Shown here: piece after piece, positions 6,896 to 14,667 of the stretch
Layout of the letters: the number at the start of each line of letters is the position of its first letter
How positions within the stretch are numbered: position 1 is the stretch's first letter
The notes under the pieces: model-generated
Database searches by the model: none
The model's input: the letters and a program-made list of their open reading frames with translations, nothing else
Told to the model about the DNA's origin: nothing
Position numbers and translations under genes: made by a program
Assembly: GCA_028277025.1 (NCBI GenBank)
Contig: JAPYVG010000027.1
Coordinates: 1-23,337 of the forward strand
Reading direction: 5' to 3'
Source of the DNA: Sulfolobaceae archaeon
Lineage (GTDB): Archaea > Thermoproteota > Thermoprotei_A > Sulfolobales > Sulfolobaceae
Length of the DNA stretch: 23,337 nucleotides

Positions 6896-7331
6896 AAACG
6901 GATGGGTACGTTACATCATATTTAGGGACTTTAACTACTCGTTTTGGAGAGACTGGTAATGCTAGAGGTGATTTGCCTAAGGCGGATTACTTTACTATAA
7001 GCGTGAAGTCGGGGGATTGGAAGCTAAGTGAGTTAATGGAGGAAAGTAAAAAGGACGCGTTCTTAGTGAAAGGCGTTAAAGCTGACGAGATTGTGGGGAA
7101 CAGTGTTAGGATAACTCCCAAGAGCGTTATTAAACTTAATCAAGGTGGGGTTTACGTAAGGGAAGTGGCAATTCCCCTACAAGAACTTCTTACTATAGAT
7201 GCAATAACCAAGGACGTGATGAGCGTTTATGTTGACGATGATCATGGAGCATATTTACCTTTTGTTAGGATGAAGGCTAGGCTGATATTGTATTGAGAAG
7301 GTGAAATATCAAAACCACGCACACATAATGT

Positions 7332-7742
7332 TTAAATAATTACCAAAACTGGTTTATTCGTATTTTTAACCAGGTTTACTGATACGCTTTCTGTAAATAC
7401 TTTTCTAATCCCCCTTATTTTCCTCTTCCCCACTATTATTAGGTCGAAATCCTCCATCTCCGCTATTTTAGAGAGAACTAATGAGGGGTCGCCGTAAGTT
7501 GCGTGGTAATCAATCTCTATCCCGTTCTCTTGAGAGAGTTTTATCACCATTTCTCTATGCTTTATGATCTTCTCTTTATCCCTTATGTTCTCCTTAACAT
7601 AAGTTTCTATTGCAGGCTCGTGCCTTATGACTTCTACTACCTTAATTTTTCCGTTACTAGCCTTAGCTAAATTTATAGCTACTTCTAGTGCTTTCACCGA
7701 TTCCTTTGACCCATCAAATCCTACTAAGATTTTTCTGAACAT
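7332..7742 (-). CDS. Universal stress protein, UspA family
   Basis: This 136-residue protein has the UspA alpha/beta fold: first strand KILVGFDGSKESVKALEVAI with the conserved Asp10 and Ser12, the middle strand, and the final LIIVGKRKIRGIRKVFTESV then PVLVI. The family ATP-binding motif G-2x-G-9x-G-S/T is degraded: Gly105 is kept, but Lys108 replaces the second Gly and Glu118 the third. It may therefore be a non-ATP-binding member. A TATA-like element (aagtataaaa on the minus strand, 7762-7773) lies ~25 nt before the ATG, so the gene is probably leaderless and monocistronic. It faces the end of the TldD-like pseudogene and is divergent from the thioesterase. Confidence 0.88.
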   Translation of the reverse strand: MFRKILVGFDGSKESVKALEVAINLAKASNGKIKVVEVIRHEPAIETYVKENIRDKEKIIKHREMVIKLSQENGIEIDYHATYGDPSLVLSKIAEMEDFDLIIVGKRKIRGIRKVFTESVSVNLVKNTNKPVLVII

Positions 7743-7862
7743 AGAGTTTATATACTATCTCATTTTATACTTATAAACTTTTTATCTTTGAAATCTCAAA
7801 ATTGAAAGAAATCGTTTGTTTAGTGACAATTATTTTTTAGTAGGAGATAAAAGAGTCTACCT

Positions 7863-8261
7863 ATGAGAGAGGAGGAGTTTAATAAACTGCTCTCGGAAAA
7901 TGAAAGCTTGTTTAGGTTTATGGGCTTAAAATTTATAGAAGTAGAAAAGGGATATGCTAAGACTATCTTAGAGTACAAAGAGGATCTAACTAGGATCGGG
8001 GGAATATTGCATGGGGCAATAATTTTTGCCTCGATGGATTACACTGGGAGTTACGCCGTCAAGACTTTAGACGTGAAAGACGCTTATACTTTGCAGTTCA
8101 ATATAGTGTTCTTAAAATATATGAGAGACTCTCCTTTTACTTTCATAGGCAGAGTGGTTAAAGAGACTAAGAGATATGCGTATGTTGAGGTCGAGGCTTT
8201 TGACGCTAACAAGGACTTATGTGCTAAGGGTAACGGGGTATGGCATTTAATTAGAGATTAA
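7863..8261 (+). CDS. Hotdog-fold acyl-CoA thioesterase, PaaI-like
   Basis: This 132-residue protein has the hotdog thioesterase layout: an N-terminal helix, strand MGLKFIEVEKGYAKTILEY, then the central helix with GGILHGAIIFASMDYTGSYA. In this stretch the His-Gly and the acidic residue (Asp60) correspond to the PaaI/YbdB active-site region. Three long strands follow: LQFNIVFLKYMRD, FTFIGRVVKETKRYAYVEVE and AFDANKDLCAKGNGVWHLI. Such enzymes hydrolyse acyl- or aryl-CoA thioesters and often accompany phenylacetate or benzoate catabolism, which suits the CoA-thioester cluster a few kb away, although another operon and an IS lie between. It is convergent with the hydrogenase large-subunit gene. Substrate unknown. 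Confidence 0.82.
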   Translation: MREEEFNKLLSENESLFRFMGLKFIEVEKGYAKTILEYKEDLTRIGGILHGAIIFASMDYTGSYAVKTLDVKDAYTLQFNIVFLKYMRDSPFTFIGRVVKETKRYAYVEVEAFDANKDLCAKGNGVWHLIRD

Positions 8262-8339
8262 TGAAAGCTCTTCAGACTATGCGAGCTTAGCCCTCATCAC
8301 GAAACTCTAACTCCGTATAGGAGCGAATAAAGCCTCAAT

Positions 8340-9815
8340 TTACGGTTTAAACACGTGAACGGCACAGGCCGAACACGGGTCAAAACTTCTGACAACCCTT
8401 AATGCGTCTAAGTCAATTCTATTTAAATCCGTTACTTTTTGTCCAATTATACTCTGTTCTACCGGGCCATCAGGGGAAAAGTTCCTATCTGTTGGTGTTA
8501 CTATTTGGTACCTTTTTATCTTATCACCCTCACCTATAACCCAATGGGCATTAGCACCTCTGGGAGCGTCATGCGCACCTACAGCCATCCAATACGGCTT
8601 TCCCTTCAATGGGTTTGTATCTCCTTTAACTTCCTCAACGTTTAATAGGTATTCCTTTAATAGAGCTACCGTAAACATTCTAGCGAAAGTCCTCTCTATC
8701 ACGTCGTTACTTCTGTACTCCCATTCATATCCCAAGGCCCTAATCTTACCCTTCCTAACCCTATAAACGTAGAGTCTCGCAATATCTCCAGTGGTTGGCA
8801 TAAAATCTATCTGAACGATTTTAGGTATGAAATTCTCCCTGGATTTCAATTTAGTCTCCCTATTCCATGGGTGGTGAGTATCTAACTGGTTCCCCATTAA
8901 GTCTTTATCGTACTCTTTCTCCCACTCATCATATGAAGTACCTTCAGTGAAAATCCTAACGCCTAATAATATATCCCTTAAATTCCCAGTAACCAGCTCT
9001 CCGTTCTTAACTAAACCCGGAGGAATAAACCTCTTATCAGCCCATTTGTTCATCTCCTCGTAATCTGCGTTATAAGAATAATCCTCAAGGAGGCCGTATG
9101 TTACAAAGTTTTGGCCTATATCTTTGTAAACCCCCTTATAAAACTCCCTCAGTTCAGCGGTTACGTAAAGGAGTTTATCAATTAACTTATCCTCCTTCAA
9201 GTACTTCTTTATCTTATTTATAGCCTCTTGATCCCTAATGTTTATGCTACCAGGTTTCATGCTAATTGGTTGGGGATAACGTAACCAAATGAGTGTGGCT
9301 AAGTTCCTTAAGTCCGTCTGTAACTTGAGTGCGTCTTTAAATATACTCTTACCGAAGTAAAGCTCGTCCATTATATCTGAGACTTTCTGAAAACCGTGGA
9401 TATCCTTATACTCGCAAGGAGTCTCCTTACCTCTTTCGTACTCATTCTTCGGCACTTGATGTGACGAGAAGTCTATCCCCTGAAAGATGAAAGTCACGAC
9501 AACGTTATTGTACATAATGTCTGCTAGGGCGTATGCAACATTCCTAAACAGTACTGTCCTTGGCGTCGGATATAGCCCTTGTAACATCTCTAAAGCTTCT
9601 ATCGAAACGAGCGTGTGTGTAGCCCCGCAGACACCACAAATTTTACCGGCTATATTGGGTGCTAGGCTCAAGTTCTTACCTTTTAAAAGTAATTCAAAAC
9701 CCCTAAACATTTCCCCAGTGACTTTTGCATCAGTGTAGAAACCGTTCTCGATCTTCACTTTTAATGCTAGATGGCCTTCAATCCTTGATATGGGGGTTAG
9801 GTCAAGCTCAACCAC
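8340..9815 (-). CDS. [NiFe]-hydrogenase large (catalytic) subunit, group 1/2 type
   Basis: This is the NiFe-active-site subunit of an uptake-type hydrogenase (H2 to 2H+ and 2e-). Motifs, numbered from the preferred GTG at 9815: [13 protein letters not shown] at the N-terminus, L1 motif [10 protein letters not shown] (Cys60, Cys63; first Arg of RxCGxC is Lys), the HHPWNRET and [20 protein letters not shown] blocks, [24 protein letters not shown], and L2 [11 protein letters not shown] (Cys481, Cys484, His487). These blocks match groups 1 and 2 better than 3 or 4. Only VFKP follows the His, much shorter than the usual ~15-residue tail removed by a maturation protease. The start at 9815 overlaps the small-subunit stop by 8 bp, implying translational coupling; the upstream ATG at 9851 would extend far into that gene. 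It is the last gene of the unit. No maturation gene is in the window. Confidence 0.92.
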   Translation of the reverse strand: MVELDLTPISRIEGHLALKVKIENGFYTDAKVTGEMFRGFELLLKGKNLSLAPNIAGKICGVCGATHTLVSIEALEMLQGLYPTPRTVLFRNVAYALADIMYNNVVVTFIFQGIDFSSHQVPKNEYERGKETPCEYKDIHGFQKVSDIMDELYFGKSIFKDALKLQTDLRNLATLIWLRYPQPISMKPGSINIRDQEAINKIKKYLKEDKLIDKLLYVTAELREFYKGVYKDIGQNFVTYGLLEDYSYNADYEEMNKWADKRFIPPGLVKNGELVTGNLRDILLGVRIFTEGTSYDEWEKEYDKDLMGNQLDTHHPWNRETKLKSRENFIPKIVQIDFMPTTGDIARLYVYRVRKGKIRALGYEWEYRSNDVIERTFARMFTVALLKEYLLNVEEVKGDTNPLKGKPYWMAVGAHDAPRGANAHWVIGEGDKIKRYQIVTPTDRNFSPDGPVEQSIIGQKVTDLNRIDLDALRVVRSFDPCSACAVHVFKP

Positions 9816-10314
9816 TTCCACCACCACTGAGAGCGTAATACATTGCCGCAACTATCATTCTGTCCGATGCAGGGCACCCTAGTACCTCAAAAACCTTTTT
9901 CCCTTTTATTAAATCTTTAACACCAAAGGAATTAGCACCACTTTCCCTTAAAATCCCACCGTTAACAGCACAAGAGCCTACAGCAATTATAGCCTTTGCC
10001 TTTTCAGCTAATTTTTGAATTAGATCACTGCATGTGAAGTCCCCTATTCTACACAGAGACGGATCTTGGGGAAGTGCACCTTCAATTACTAAAATGAAAT
10101 CGTTTGAATTTAATACCTCATTTAGTAATTCCCTACCGCATTTTTCTTCAGAGAAAAGAGAGATAAATTTTACTGGTGAAGAATGGAAGAAAAGGTCTTC
10201 TATACCCTTACAACCCGCCTTGAGAATCATAACACTCTCTCCAGAACAAGATTGGGCCTCCACCCAAATTATATTACTTTTTAATACTTTCTCTAAAGCT
10301 TCACAGAAATCCAT
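9808..10314 (-). CDS. [NiFe]-hydrogenase small subunit, minimal form (proximal-cluster domain only)
   Basis: The protein is about 168 residues from the ATG at 10314, against ~260-340 for usual group 1/2 small subunits. It keeps the flavodoxin-like N-domain: [13 protein letters not shown] (Cys23; the second Cys of CxxC is Glu26), [22 protein letters not shown] (Cys115) and VLGCPASD (Cys147). The proximal cluster would thus have three Cys and perhaps one Glu; related CSGN/CSGD variants occur in some group 1h and 2a enzymes. It ends GGGSG shortly after, so the C-terminal domain binding medial and distal clusters is absent. No Tat signal is present, so it is probably cytoplasmic. An upstream ATG at 10404 would add 30 residues but lies within the preceding gene's coding frame, so I prefer 10314, 39 bp after that gene's end. 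Its stop overlaps the large-subunit start. Confidence 0.85.
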   Translation of the reverse strand: MDFCEALEKVLKSNIIWVEAQSCSGESVMILKAGCKGIEDLFFHSSPVKFISLFSEEKCGRELLNEVLNSNDFILVIEGALPQDPSLCRIGDFTCSDLIQKLAEKAKAIIAVGSCAVNGGILRESGANSFGVKDLIKGKKVFEVLGCPASDRMIVAAMYYALSGGGSG

Positions 10315-10352
10315 AATAAAATTACAAAAACCTGACTTATATTCCTTTTTGA

Positions 10353-11324
10353 CTATGATTTTTGCTGAGTTTGTGGAAGAGCTTGTTGTAACGGTGCACC
10401 GCAACTCGAACAGAACTTAGCACCTGGACTATTAACATAGCCGCATTTTGGACACTTAACCGGCATTAAATTCGCACCGCAATGGGGACAGAATTTGGAA
10501 TCTGCTGGTACCTCCTCACCGCAGTTCCAACACTTAATCGTCTTAGCTTGTGTTTGGGACTGTGTAGTACTTTGTGATTGTGATGTTGTAGATTGTGTCG
10601 CGGGTTGTTGTGTTGTAGGTTGCTGGGCTGGCCTTTGCATGGGTTGGGGATAAGTTGATGGTTGTCCGTAAGGAGCACCGTAGGGTTGTCCATATGGCTG
10701 TGGAGGATAAGGCGGAGCCATGGATTCTGCCATTTGTATAGCCATCATAATAGTGTTCATTATCTGTTGCTCTTGCCTGAAGTCCTGCATTAAATTATAA
10801 ACATCTATTGCTGCACCTCCCAGTCCTAGAATTTCTAATAGCTTACTGTGTAATACATCATCACCCACTACAGCTGTACCTCCGGTAGCGAGTAATGGTA
10901 ATAACTCTTGCATTAAGTTTGTAAATCCAGTTTCTACCATTACGAAGTTCGGTCCTTCACATAATCTAATGGTATAAGCCTTGTTAGAGTCAGTTATAAA
11001 TCCCAAGAAGCTCTGGTGTTGTGCTTGTATGACTGCCATATTTTGTCCGACGAAAGGGTAAACTTGAAAACCTTGGCCCATCAAATACATTACAACTTGT
11101 TGTACTACCATGTTTAAGTCAATAGGTCTCTGTATTGGAATCATTTGTTGCTGTCCACCTAGACCCACCGGTTGTGAACACATCATTACATTAAACATCG
11201 ATTGCTGATATCCTCCCGGGTAGCCTCCACCATAGGGTGAGTATCCCCCACCATACGGTGGATAGCCTCCACCATAGGGTGGCGGATATCCTCCCGGACT
11301 TCCATAAGGTGGTGGATAACTCAT
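10353..11324 (-). CDS. Low-complexity double zinc-ribbon protein in the hydrogenase unit
   Basis: This 323-residue protein has three parts. Residues 1-40 are tandem Pro/Tyr/Gly repeats (PPYGGGY-type). Residues ~45-205 form a folded, Gln/Met-rich domain ([20 protein letters not shown]; later [20 protein letters not shown] and a helical stretch). A Gln/Pro/Ser/Thr linker (~210-262) leads to two C-terminal zinc ribbons, CxxCx10CxxC each (Cys265, 268, 279, 282 and Cys291, 294, 305, 308). The family is not known to me. It starts from its own TATA-like element (about 11341-11357) and is the first gene of a minus-strand unit with the hydrogenase subunits, 38 bp before the small-subunit start. That position suggests a structural, assembly or electron-acceptor-docking role in the hydrogenase, but zinc ribbons carry no electrons. 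Function is inferred from context only. Confidence 0.8.
   Translation of the reverse strand: MSYPPPYGSPGGYPPPYGGGYPPYGGGYSPYGGGYPGGYQQSMFNVMMCSQPVGLGGQQQMIPIQRPIDLNMVVQQVVMYLMGQGFQVYPFVGQNMAVIQAQHQSFLGFITDSNKAYTIRLCEGPNFVMVETGFTNLMQELLPLLATGGTAVVGDDVLHSKLLEILGLGGAAIDVYNLMQDFRQEQQIMNTIMMAIQMAESMAPPYPPQPYGQPYGAPYGQPSTYPQPMQRPAQQPTTQQPATQSTTSQSQSTTQSQTQAKTIKCWNCGEEVPADSKFCPHCGANLMPVKCPKCGYVNSPGAKFCSSCGAPLQQALPQTQQKS
11205..11315 (-). repeat. Tandem repeats encoding Pro/Tyr/Gly-rich N-terminus
   Basis: At DNA level the plus strand shows repeated units such as ccaccatagggtg and ggatagcctcc, each coding PPYGGGY-like blocks (residues 4-40 of the zinc-ribbon protein). Four to five imperfect copies are present. 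Such repeats can expand or contract by slippage. Confidence 0.8.
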
Positions 11325-11340
11325 TATATTAGTTTATCAT

Positions 11341-11357
11341 TAATTTAATATTTATTC
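11341..11357 (-). promoter_or_regulatory. Probable promoter of the zinc-ribbon/hydrogenase unit
   Basis: On the minus strand the sequence aataaatattaaatta is centred ~26 nt before the ATG at 11324, giving a leaderless start. A purine-rich cgaaagg just upstream is a possible BRE. The IS begins only 73 bp upstream of the ATG, so the insertion replaced any regulatory DNA beyond position 11397. Confidence 0.5.
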
Positions 11358-11387
11358 CTTTCGGTCTACAGAAATAAAAATGGGTAT

Positions 11388-11397
11388 AAAACATGAT
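11388..11397 (+). repeat. Target-site duplication, left copy
   Basis: aaaacatgat immediately left of the IS; identical to 12445-12454 on the right. Confidence 0.85.
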
Positions 11398-12444
11398 GCT
11401 TTGTGGGCTACTTCAGAATTATACAAAAATTTATAAATAATTATACCGAGTATTACCCATGGGAAAGAGTAAGTACAAGAGGGATTGGCACAAGTACGAC
11501 GAGAACGTCATAACGAGGTATACCCTAATGTTCCCCTTCTACGTCTTTGAACACTGGTGGGATTTACTAGCAGAGGAGAATAGGCATGCCAAGAAAACCT
11601 ACAAGGCACCAAAGGAGTTCAACGAATTCCTAGCATTTCTCCACATCTTCCTACCTTATAGGGCCATAGAAGGAGTATTGAGAGCACTAGAGAGACTGAA
11701 AATCATCCCAACAAGCCTAGACTACTCAACAATATGGGAAAGGGTGAGGAACATGGACATAAAATTCCCAGAAGCAAATGACCAACTTGAAGTAATAGCA
11801 GACGCAACGGGGATAAGCACAAACAAGGGAGGACAATACATTATAGCAAAATGGGGAAAAACCAAGGACTCAAAATTCCTCAAAATCGAAATAGTAATTG
11901 ATAAAGACAAATTCAACGTAATAAACGCTGAAGTAACCACCAACGAGGTTGAGACCGCAGTTAAGGGTTTACAAGATAAGGGAAAGGAGGTCAAGAAGTT
12001 TTATGGGGATAAAACTTATGACGCTAATGAGGTTTACAAGACCGGGGTTGAGGTTGTCGTCCCACCTAGGAAGAACGCTACTACTAGGCGTGGCCACCCC
12101 GCTAGGAGAAAGGCTGTAAGGGAGTTCAAGAGGTTGGGTTATAATCGTTGGAGGGAGGAGAAGGGTTACGGTGTTAGGTGGAGGGTTGAGTCCTTATTCT
12201 CTGCTGTGAAACGTACTTTTGGGGAATCTGTTAGGGCTACAAGTTTTTTGGGACAAGTGGTTGAGGCTAAGCTCAAGTTCTGGGCTTATGCATGGATGAT
12301 CCACTTGGCCAATTCTTTAGTTGGTAGAGCTCCGGGTATTAGGGTGTAAGCTTGTGAATAAAGTTGAAATAAATATTAATTACTGAAAAATTCTCAGTGT
12401 ATCATATCATGCTTATGAAATAAATTGAAGTGATCCACAAAGCA
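11398..12444 (+). mobile_element. Complete IS5-family insertion sequence (ISC1058-like)
   Basis: The ~1047-bp element has imperfect terminal inverted repeats: left gctttgtgggctacttcag, right end read on the minus strand gctttgtggatcacttca (15 of the first 18 bases match). It is flanked by a perfect 10-bp direct repeat, aaaacatgat, at 11388-11397 and 12445-12454, read as the target duplication (the last A could belong to the element, giving 9 bp). One intact transposase gene lies inside. Intact ends, target duplication and gene point to a recent insertion. It sits between the hydrogenase unit and the 3-hydroxyacyl-CoA dehydrogenase gene and interrupts no recognisable gene. Confidence 0.9.
11459..12349 (+). 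CDS. IS5-family DDE transposase
   Basis: This 296-residue transposase catalyses cut-and-paste movement of the surrounding element. The N-terminal part (KYDENVITRYTLMFPFYVFE) precedes a helical DNA-binding region. The catalytic triad is visible: Asp115 in VIADATGIS, Asp184 in FYGDKTYDAN, and Glu244 in the IS5/IS4 signature Y-2x-R-3x-E-6x-K (Tyr237, Arg240, Glu244, Lys251). The reading frame is complete and no key residue is missing, so it is probably active. The ATG is preceded by tttataaa (about 11430-11437) at the distance of a TATA box for leaderless expression, inside the IS. The family is common in Sulfolobus as ISC1058 and relatives. Confidence 0.93.
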   Translation: MGKSKYKRDWHKYDENVITRYTLMFPFYVFEHWWDLLAEENRHAKKTYKAPKEFNEFLAFLHIFLPYRAIEGVLRALERLKIIPTSLDYSTIWERVRNMDIKFPEANDQLEVIADATGISTNKGGQYIIAKWGKTKDSKFLKIEIVIDKDKFNVINAEVTTNEVETAVKGLQDKGKEVKKFYGDKTYDANEVYKTGVEVVVPPRKNATTRRGHPARRKAVREFKRLGYNRWREEKGYGVRWRVESLFSAVKRTFGESVRATSFLGQVVEAKLKFWAYAWMIHLANSLVGRAPGIRV

Positions 12445-12454
12445 AAAACATGAT
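12445..12454 (+). repeat. Target-site duplication, right copy
   Basis: aaaacatgat immediately right of the IS; identical to 11388-11397 on the left. Confidence 0.85.
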
Positions 12455-12527
12455 AATTATTTTTATTTACTCATTATTTATAACAGAACCACTTACTTAT
12501 TGTTTGACCTAGAAATACTCTCTCATG

Positions 12528-13541
12528 TTATAAACCGTATTCCTTAGCGTAATCAAACAACCCCTTTGGCCATCCTAAGCCCAGTCTTGTAGCCTTGTTA
12601 ACTTCTTCATCTGTGGAGACCCCTTTTTCAACTAACCATCTGCCCTCCTTCACAGCATCGACTAACAGTTCTTGCGGTGTAGGGCCCGGTAAGAACTTGA
12701 TTTCCGGTCTGCCTTTGGACCAGTCGTAGAATCCCTTACCGCTTTTACTCCCATAATAACCCTTCTTATACAACTCCTCTAACTGAGGGCAAGTGAAATC
12801 GAACCCTCTCTTCATAACCTCTTTACTAATTAAATAATTCGTATCAATCCCAGTGAAATCAAGAAGTTCGAAAATCCCCATAGGGAACTTTAATATATGT
12901 TTTGCAGTACTATCAATTTGCTCAATCGTATATTTGTTTGTAAGTCTACAAGCAGTGGTGAATATCCTAAAAAGTATCCTATTCACGACAAATCCTATCA
13001 CGTCTTTCCTCACCGGGATAGGCTCTCTACTAATGCTTCTGACTATTTCAATCCCCTTAGCGAAGACCTCGTCGGAAGTATATTCCCCTCTAATTACTTC
13101 AACTAGACCCATCAGAACTGGAGGGTTGAAAAAGTGTAACCCTAAGAACCTATCCCTCTTTAATAGGGCTTGTGAGAGCTCGGTTATGGGTAAACTGCTA
13201 GTGTTAGTCGCTATTATTGTATTACCATCAACATATTTTTCCACCTCTTTAAAAACCTCAGCCTTTAAGTTAAAGTTCTCCGGTACAGCCTCAATTACTA
13301 TCTCACTCCCCTTAACTTCCTTGAGCTCTTTTATTGGCGTTATTCTCCCCATGACCTCTTCGGGTTTTTCACTGATCTTACCCTTCTCATAGAGTTTGTC
13401 TAAAGACCACTTAATTTTCTCTAAACCTTTTTTCAAAGCCTCTTCAAATTTATCGTATAAAAAAACTTGATTACCGTAAATAGAAAAAACCTCGGCAATC
13501 CCGTGCCCCATTACCCCTGCTCCTATTACTGCAACTTTCAT
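12528..13541 (-). CDS. 3-Hydroxyacyl-CoA dehydrogenase (single-function)
   Basis: It oxidises (S)-3-hydroxyacyl-CoA to 3-oxoacyl-CoA with NAD+, the third step of beta-oxidation. The 337-residue protein has an N-terminal Rossmann domain with GAGVMGHGIAE (residues 7-17), then EAVPENF, ATNTSSLPIT, and the catalytic His136 (GLHFFNPP) and Glu148 (LVEVIRG), with Asn187 in VVNRILF. The C-terminal helical domain contains GYYGSKSGKGFYDW; a short extra C-terminal segment (VDAVKEGRWLVEKGVSTDEE) resembles a partial second 3HCDH repeat. There is no fused enoyl-CoA hydratase domain, unlike some Sulfolobales bifunctional enzymes. The start codon directly abuts the stop of the R2-like gene, so the two are co-transcribed and possibly coupled. 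Confidence 0.92.
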   Translation of the reverse strand: MKVAVIGAGVMGHGIAEVFSIYGNQVFLYDKFEEALKKGLEKIKWSLDKLYEKGKISEKPEEVMGRITPIKELKEVKGSEIVIEAVPENFNLKAEVFKEVEKYVDGNTIIATNTSSLPITELSQALLKRDRFLGLHFFNPPVLMGLVEVIRGEYTSDEVFAKGIEIVRSISREPIPVRKDVIGFVVNRILFRIFTTACRLTNKYTIEQIDSTAKHILKFPMGIFELLDFTGIDTNYLISKEVMKRGFDFTCPQLEELYKKGYYGSKSGKGFYDWSKGRPEIKFLPGPTPQELLVDAVKEGRWLVEKGVSTDEEVNKATRLGLGWPKGLFDYAKEYGL

Positions 13542-14573
13542 CTAAAACACCGGGATAATATCAGTATCTTCCAAATCCGGTATTTCCTCTTCACCCGAAA
13601 TACCTAATTCTGGGATAGCAGGCATCTTAATTCCGTAACGCTTTAACGAAGCACCGACCCTAATCACGGCACTCCTCCACGCTTCTTCTTTCTCTTTAAT
13701 TGTTGGTATATAAAACCCCGCATCTCTAGCCATATCTTCCATTTTAGTATGAACTTCGACGAACCACGGTGGTAACTTCCAGAAATCTTTAGGAGGTAAG
13801 TAAGTTATTAGAGAGAGGAATACGAAACCAGCCCTCACTTGTTTGGTAACAAACTTTTTCCTTTCGTCATCCATTTTTTCAGCGTTCTGTGTCATTATCA
13901 GATGAGTAAATGCGTAATGTCTAGTCTCGTCAACAGTAGTGTTTCTGAATAGTTCTTGGAAAGCCTTTAACTTAGCCCCCTTAGACATTGTAGAGAAGAC
14001 AGTGGTTGCGGCTGCCTCGCCCATCATGAAAGATGTAAATAATACATCGAAGGTGTACTTATTGTAAGCTTCAACATATGCTTTCCAATACCTAGACCCA
14101 TTCCACCACGTCCACAGAACATTAAGCATTGCCTTTCTTTCCAAATCGTCTTGCGGTTTAAAATTATATGGAAAGCCTGGTAAAACGGAATTTATACCCA
14201 ATCCGCACATAACGTTGTGCCTATTCTCGTCATAAGTTATTGTAGTTAGTATTCCCTTAACCGGAGTGGGCAAGTGCTGTTCAAATGCCTTAACCACTGC
14301 ATAAGCGAATACTGGAGTGGCATTGTCAAACGTTGATAATAAAGACCACCAGTAGGCTATCGAAAGTCTTTGTTTTCTGTCAAGACCCTGAGCCCATTCC
14401 TTTACTTCACTCCAGTTTATTTGTTCTTCATCCCATTGTTCTCTCTTAGCCCTCCTATATAATTGCCATGCCTTATCCTCATCGAAATTCCAGCTTGGAG
14501 GATATACATTGTTAGGCGGGAAGTCTGGTGGTTCTTCAAAATTTAAATTTGCATATTTATCCTTTCCACTCAT
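13542..14573 (-). CDS. R2-like ferritin-fold diiron protein, putative oxygenase/oxidase
   Basis: The 343-residue protein has the carboxylate-bridged diiron pattern of the ferritin-like R2 superfamily. Numbered from one codon upstream: possible first carboxylate Asp84 (STFDNATPVF), Glu117 and His120 (DENRH), Glu187 (MMGEAAATTVF), Glu217 and His220 (DETRH). Ribonucleotide reductase R2, R2lox oxidases and aromatic-CoA oxygenases share this layout. No ribonucleotide reductase large subunit is nearby, and the gene is joined to a 3-hydroxyacyl-CoA dehydrogenase with CoA ligase, hydratase and thiolase around it. I infer an O2-using enzyme acting on an acyl or aromatic substrate; an R2lox-type oxidase is the alternative. 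The ATG at 14573 is preferred to the adjacent TTG because a TATA box (tttatata, 14597-14604) lies 27 nt upstream. Confidence 0.8.
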   Translation of the reverse strand: MSGKDKYANLNFEEPPDFPPNNVYPPSWNFDEDKAWQLYRRAKREQWDEEQINWSEVKEWAQGLDRKQRLSIAYWWSLLSTFDNATPVFAYAVVKAFEQHLPTPVKGILTTITYDENRHNVMCGLGINSVLPGFPYNFKPQDDLERKAMLNVLWTWWNGSRYWKAYVEAYNKYTFDVLFTSFMMGEAAATTVFSTMSKGAKLKAFQELFRNTTVDETRHYAFTHLIMTQNAEKMDDERKKFVTKQVRAGFVFLSLITYLPPKDFWKLPPWFVEVHTKMEDMARDAGFYIPTIKEKEEAWRSAVIRVGASLKRYGIKMPAIPELGISGEEEIPDLEDTDIIPVF

Positions 14574-14596
14574 CAAATATTCTTTCGAGTTGGGAA

Positions 14597-14604
14597 TATA
14601 TAAA
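14597..14604 (-). promoter_or_regulatory. TATA box of the R2-like/dehydrogenase operon
   Basis: tttatata on the minus strand is centred 27 nt upstream of the ATG at 14573, indicating a leaderless two-gene transcript separate from the regulator gene upstream. Confidence 0.6.
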
Positions 14605-14667
14605 CTTTCATTACTAATTAATTGTTAATCAAAACAATTAAATGATACTTAAACTATTTATTTATCG

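Larger units (their letters stand above)
5984..7296 (+). pseudogene. TldD/PmbA-like protein gene interrupted by an insertion
   Basis: Two reading frames encode halves of one TldD/PmbA-family protein (peptidase U62 fold; TldD-TldE process small peptides). The first (5984-6646) ends with family pattern GDKVLGEITIYDDPLYQFSP and FDDEGVKTKKKELI. The second resumes at about 6895 with DGYVTSYLGTLTTRFGETGN and AR-G, the segment that normally follows. Between them lie about 248 bp of unrelated GC-rich DNA, which bring a stop at 6668-6670 and change the frame. Removing 6647-6894 restores one frame of roughly 355 residues, short for the family (~430-450). The place of the TldD HExxxH zinc site holds HYFVIH (His167, His172; Glu replaced by Tyr), so the ancestor may already have been a non-peptidase homologue, as PmbA/TldE is. 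It starts leaderless from the shared TATA at 5953-5962. Confidence 0.75.

Noticed and set aside
10034..10420. 128-residue plus-strand frame opposite the hydrogenase small subunit
   Set aside because: It is antisense to a recognised gene with conserved cysteine motifs, and has no start signal or motif of its own.
12853..13392. 179-residue plus-strand frame opposite the 3-hydroxyacyl-CoA dehydrogenase
   Set aside because: It is the antisense of a strongly recognised gene; the Ser/Leu/Ile-rich product has no motif.
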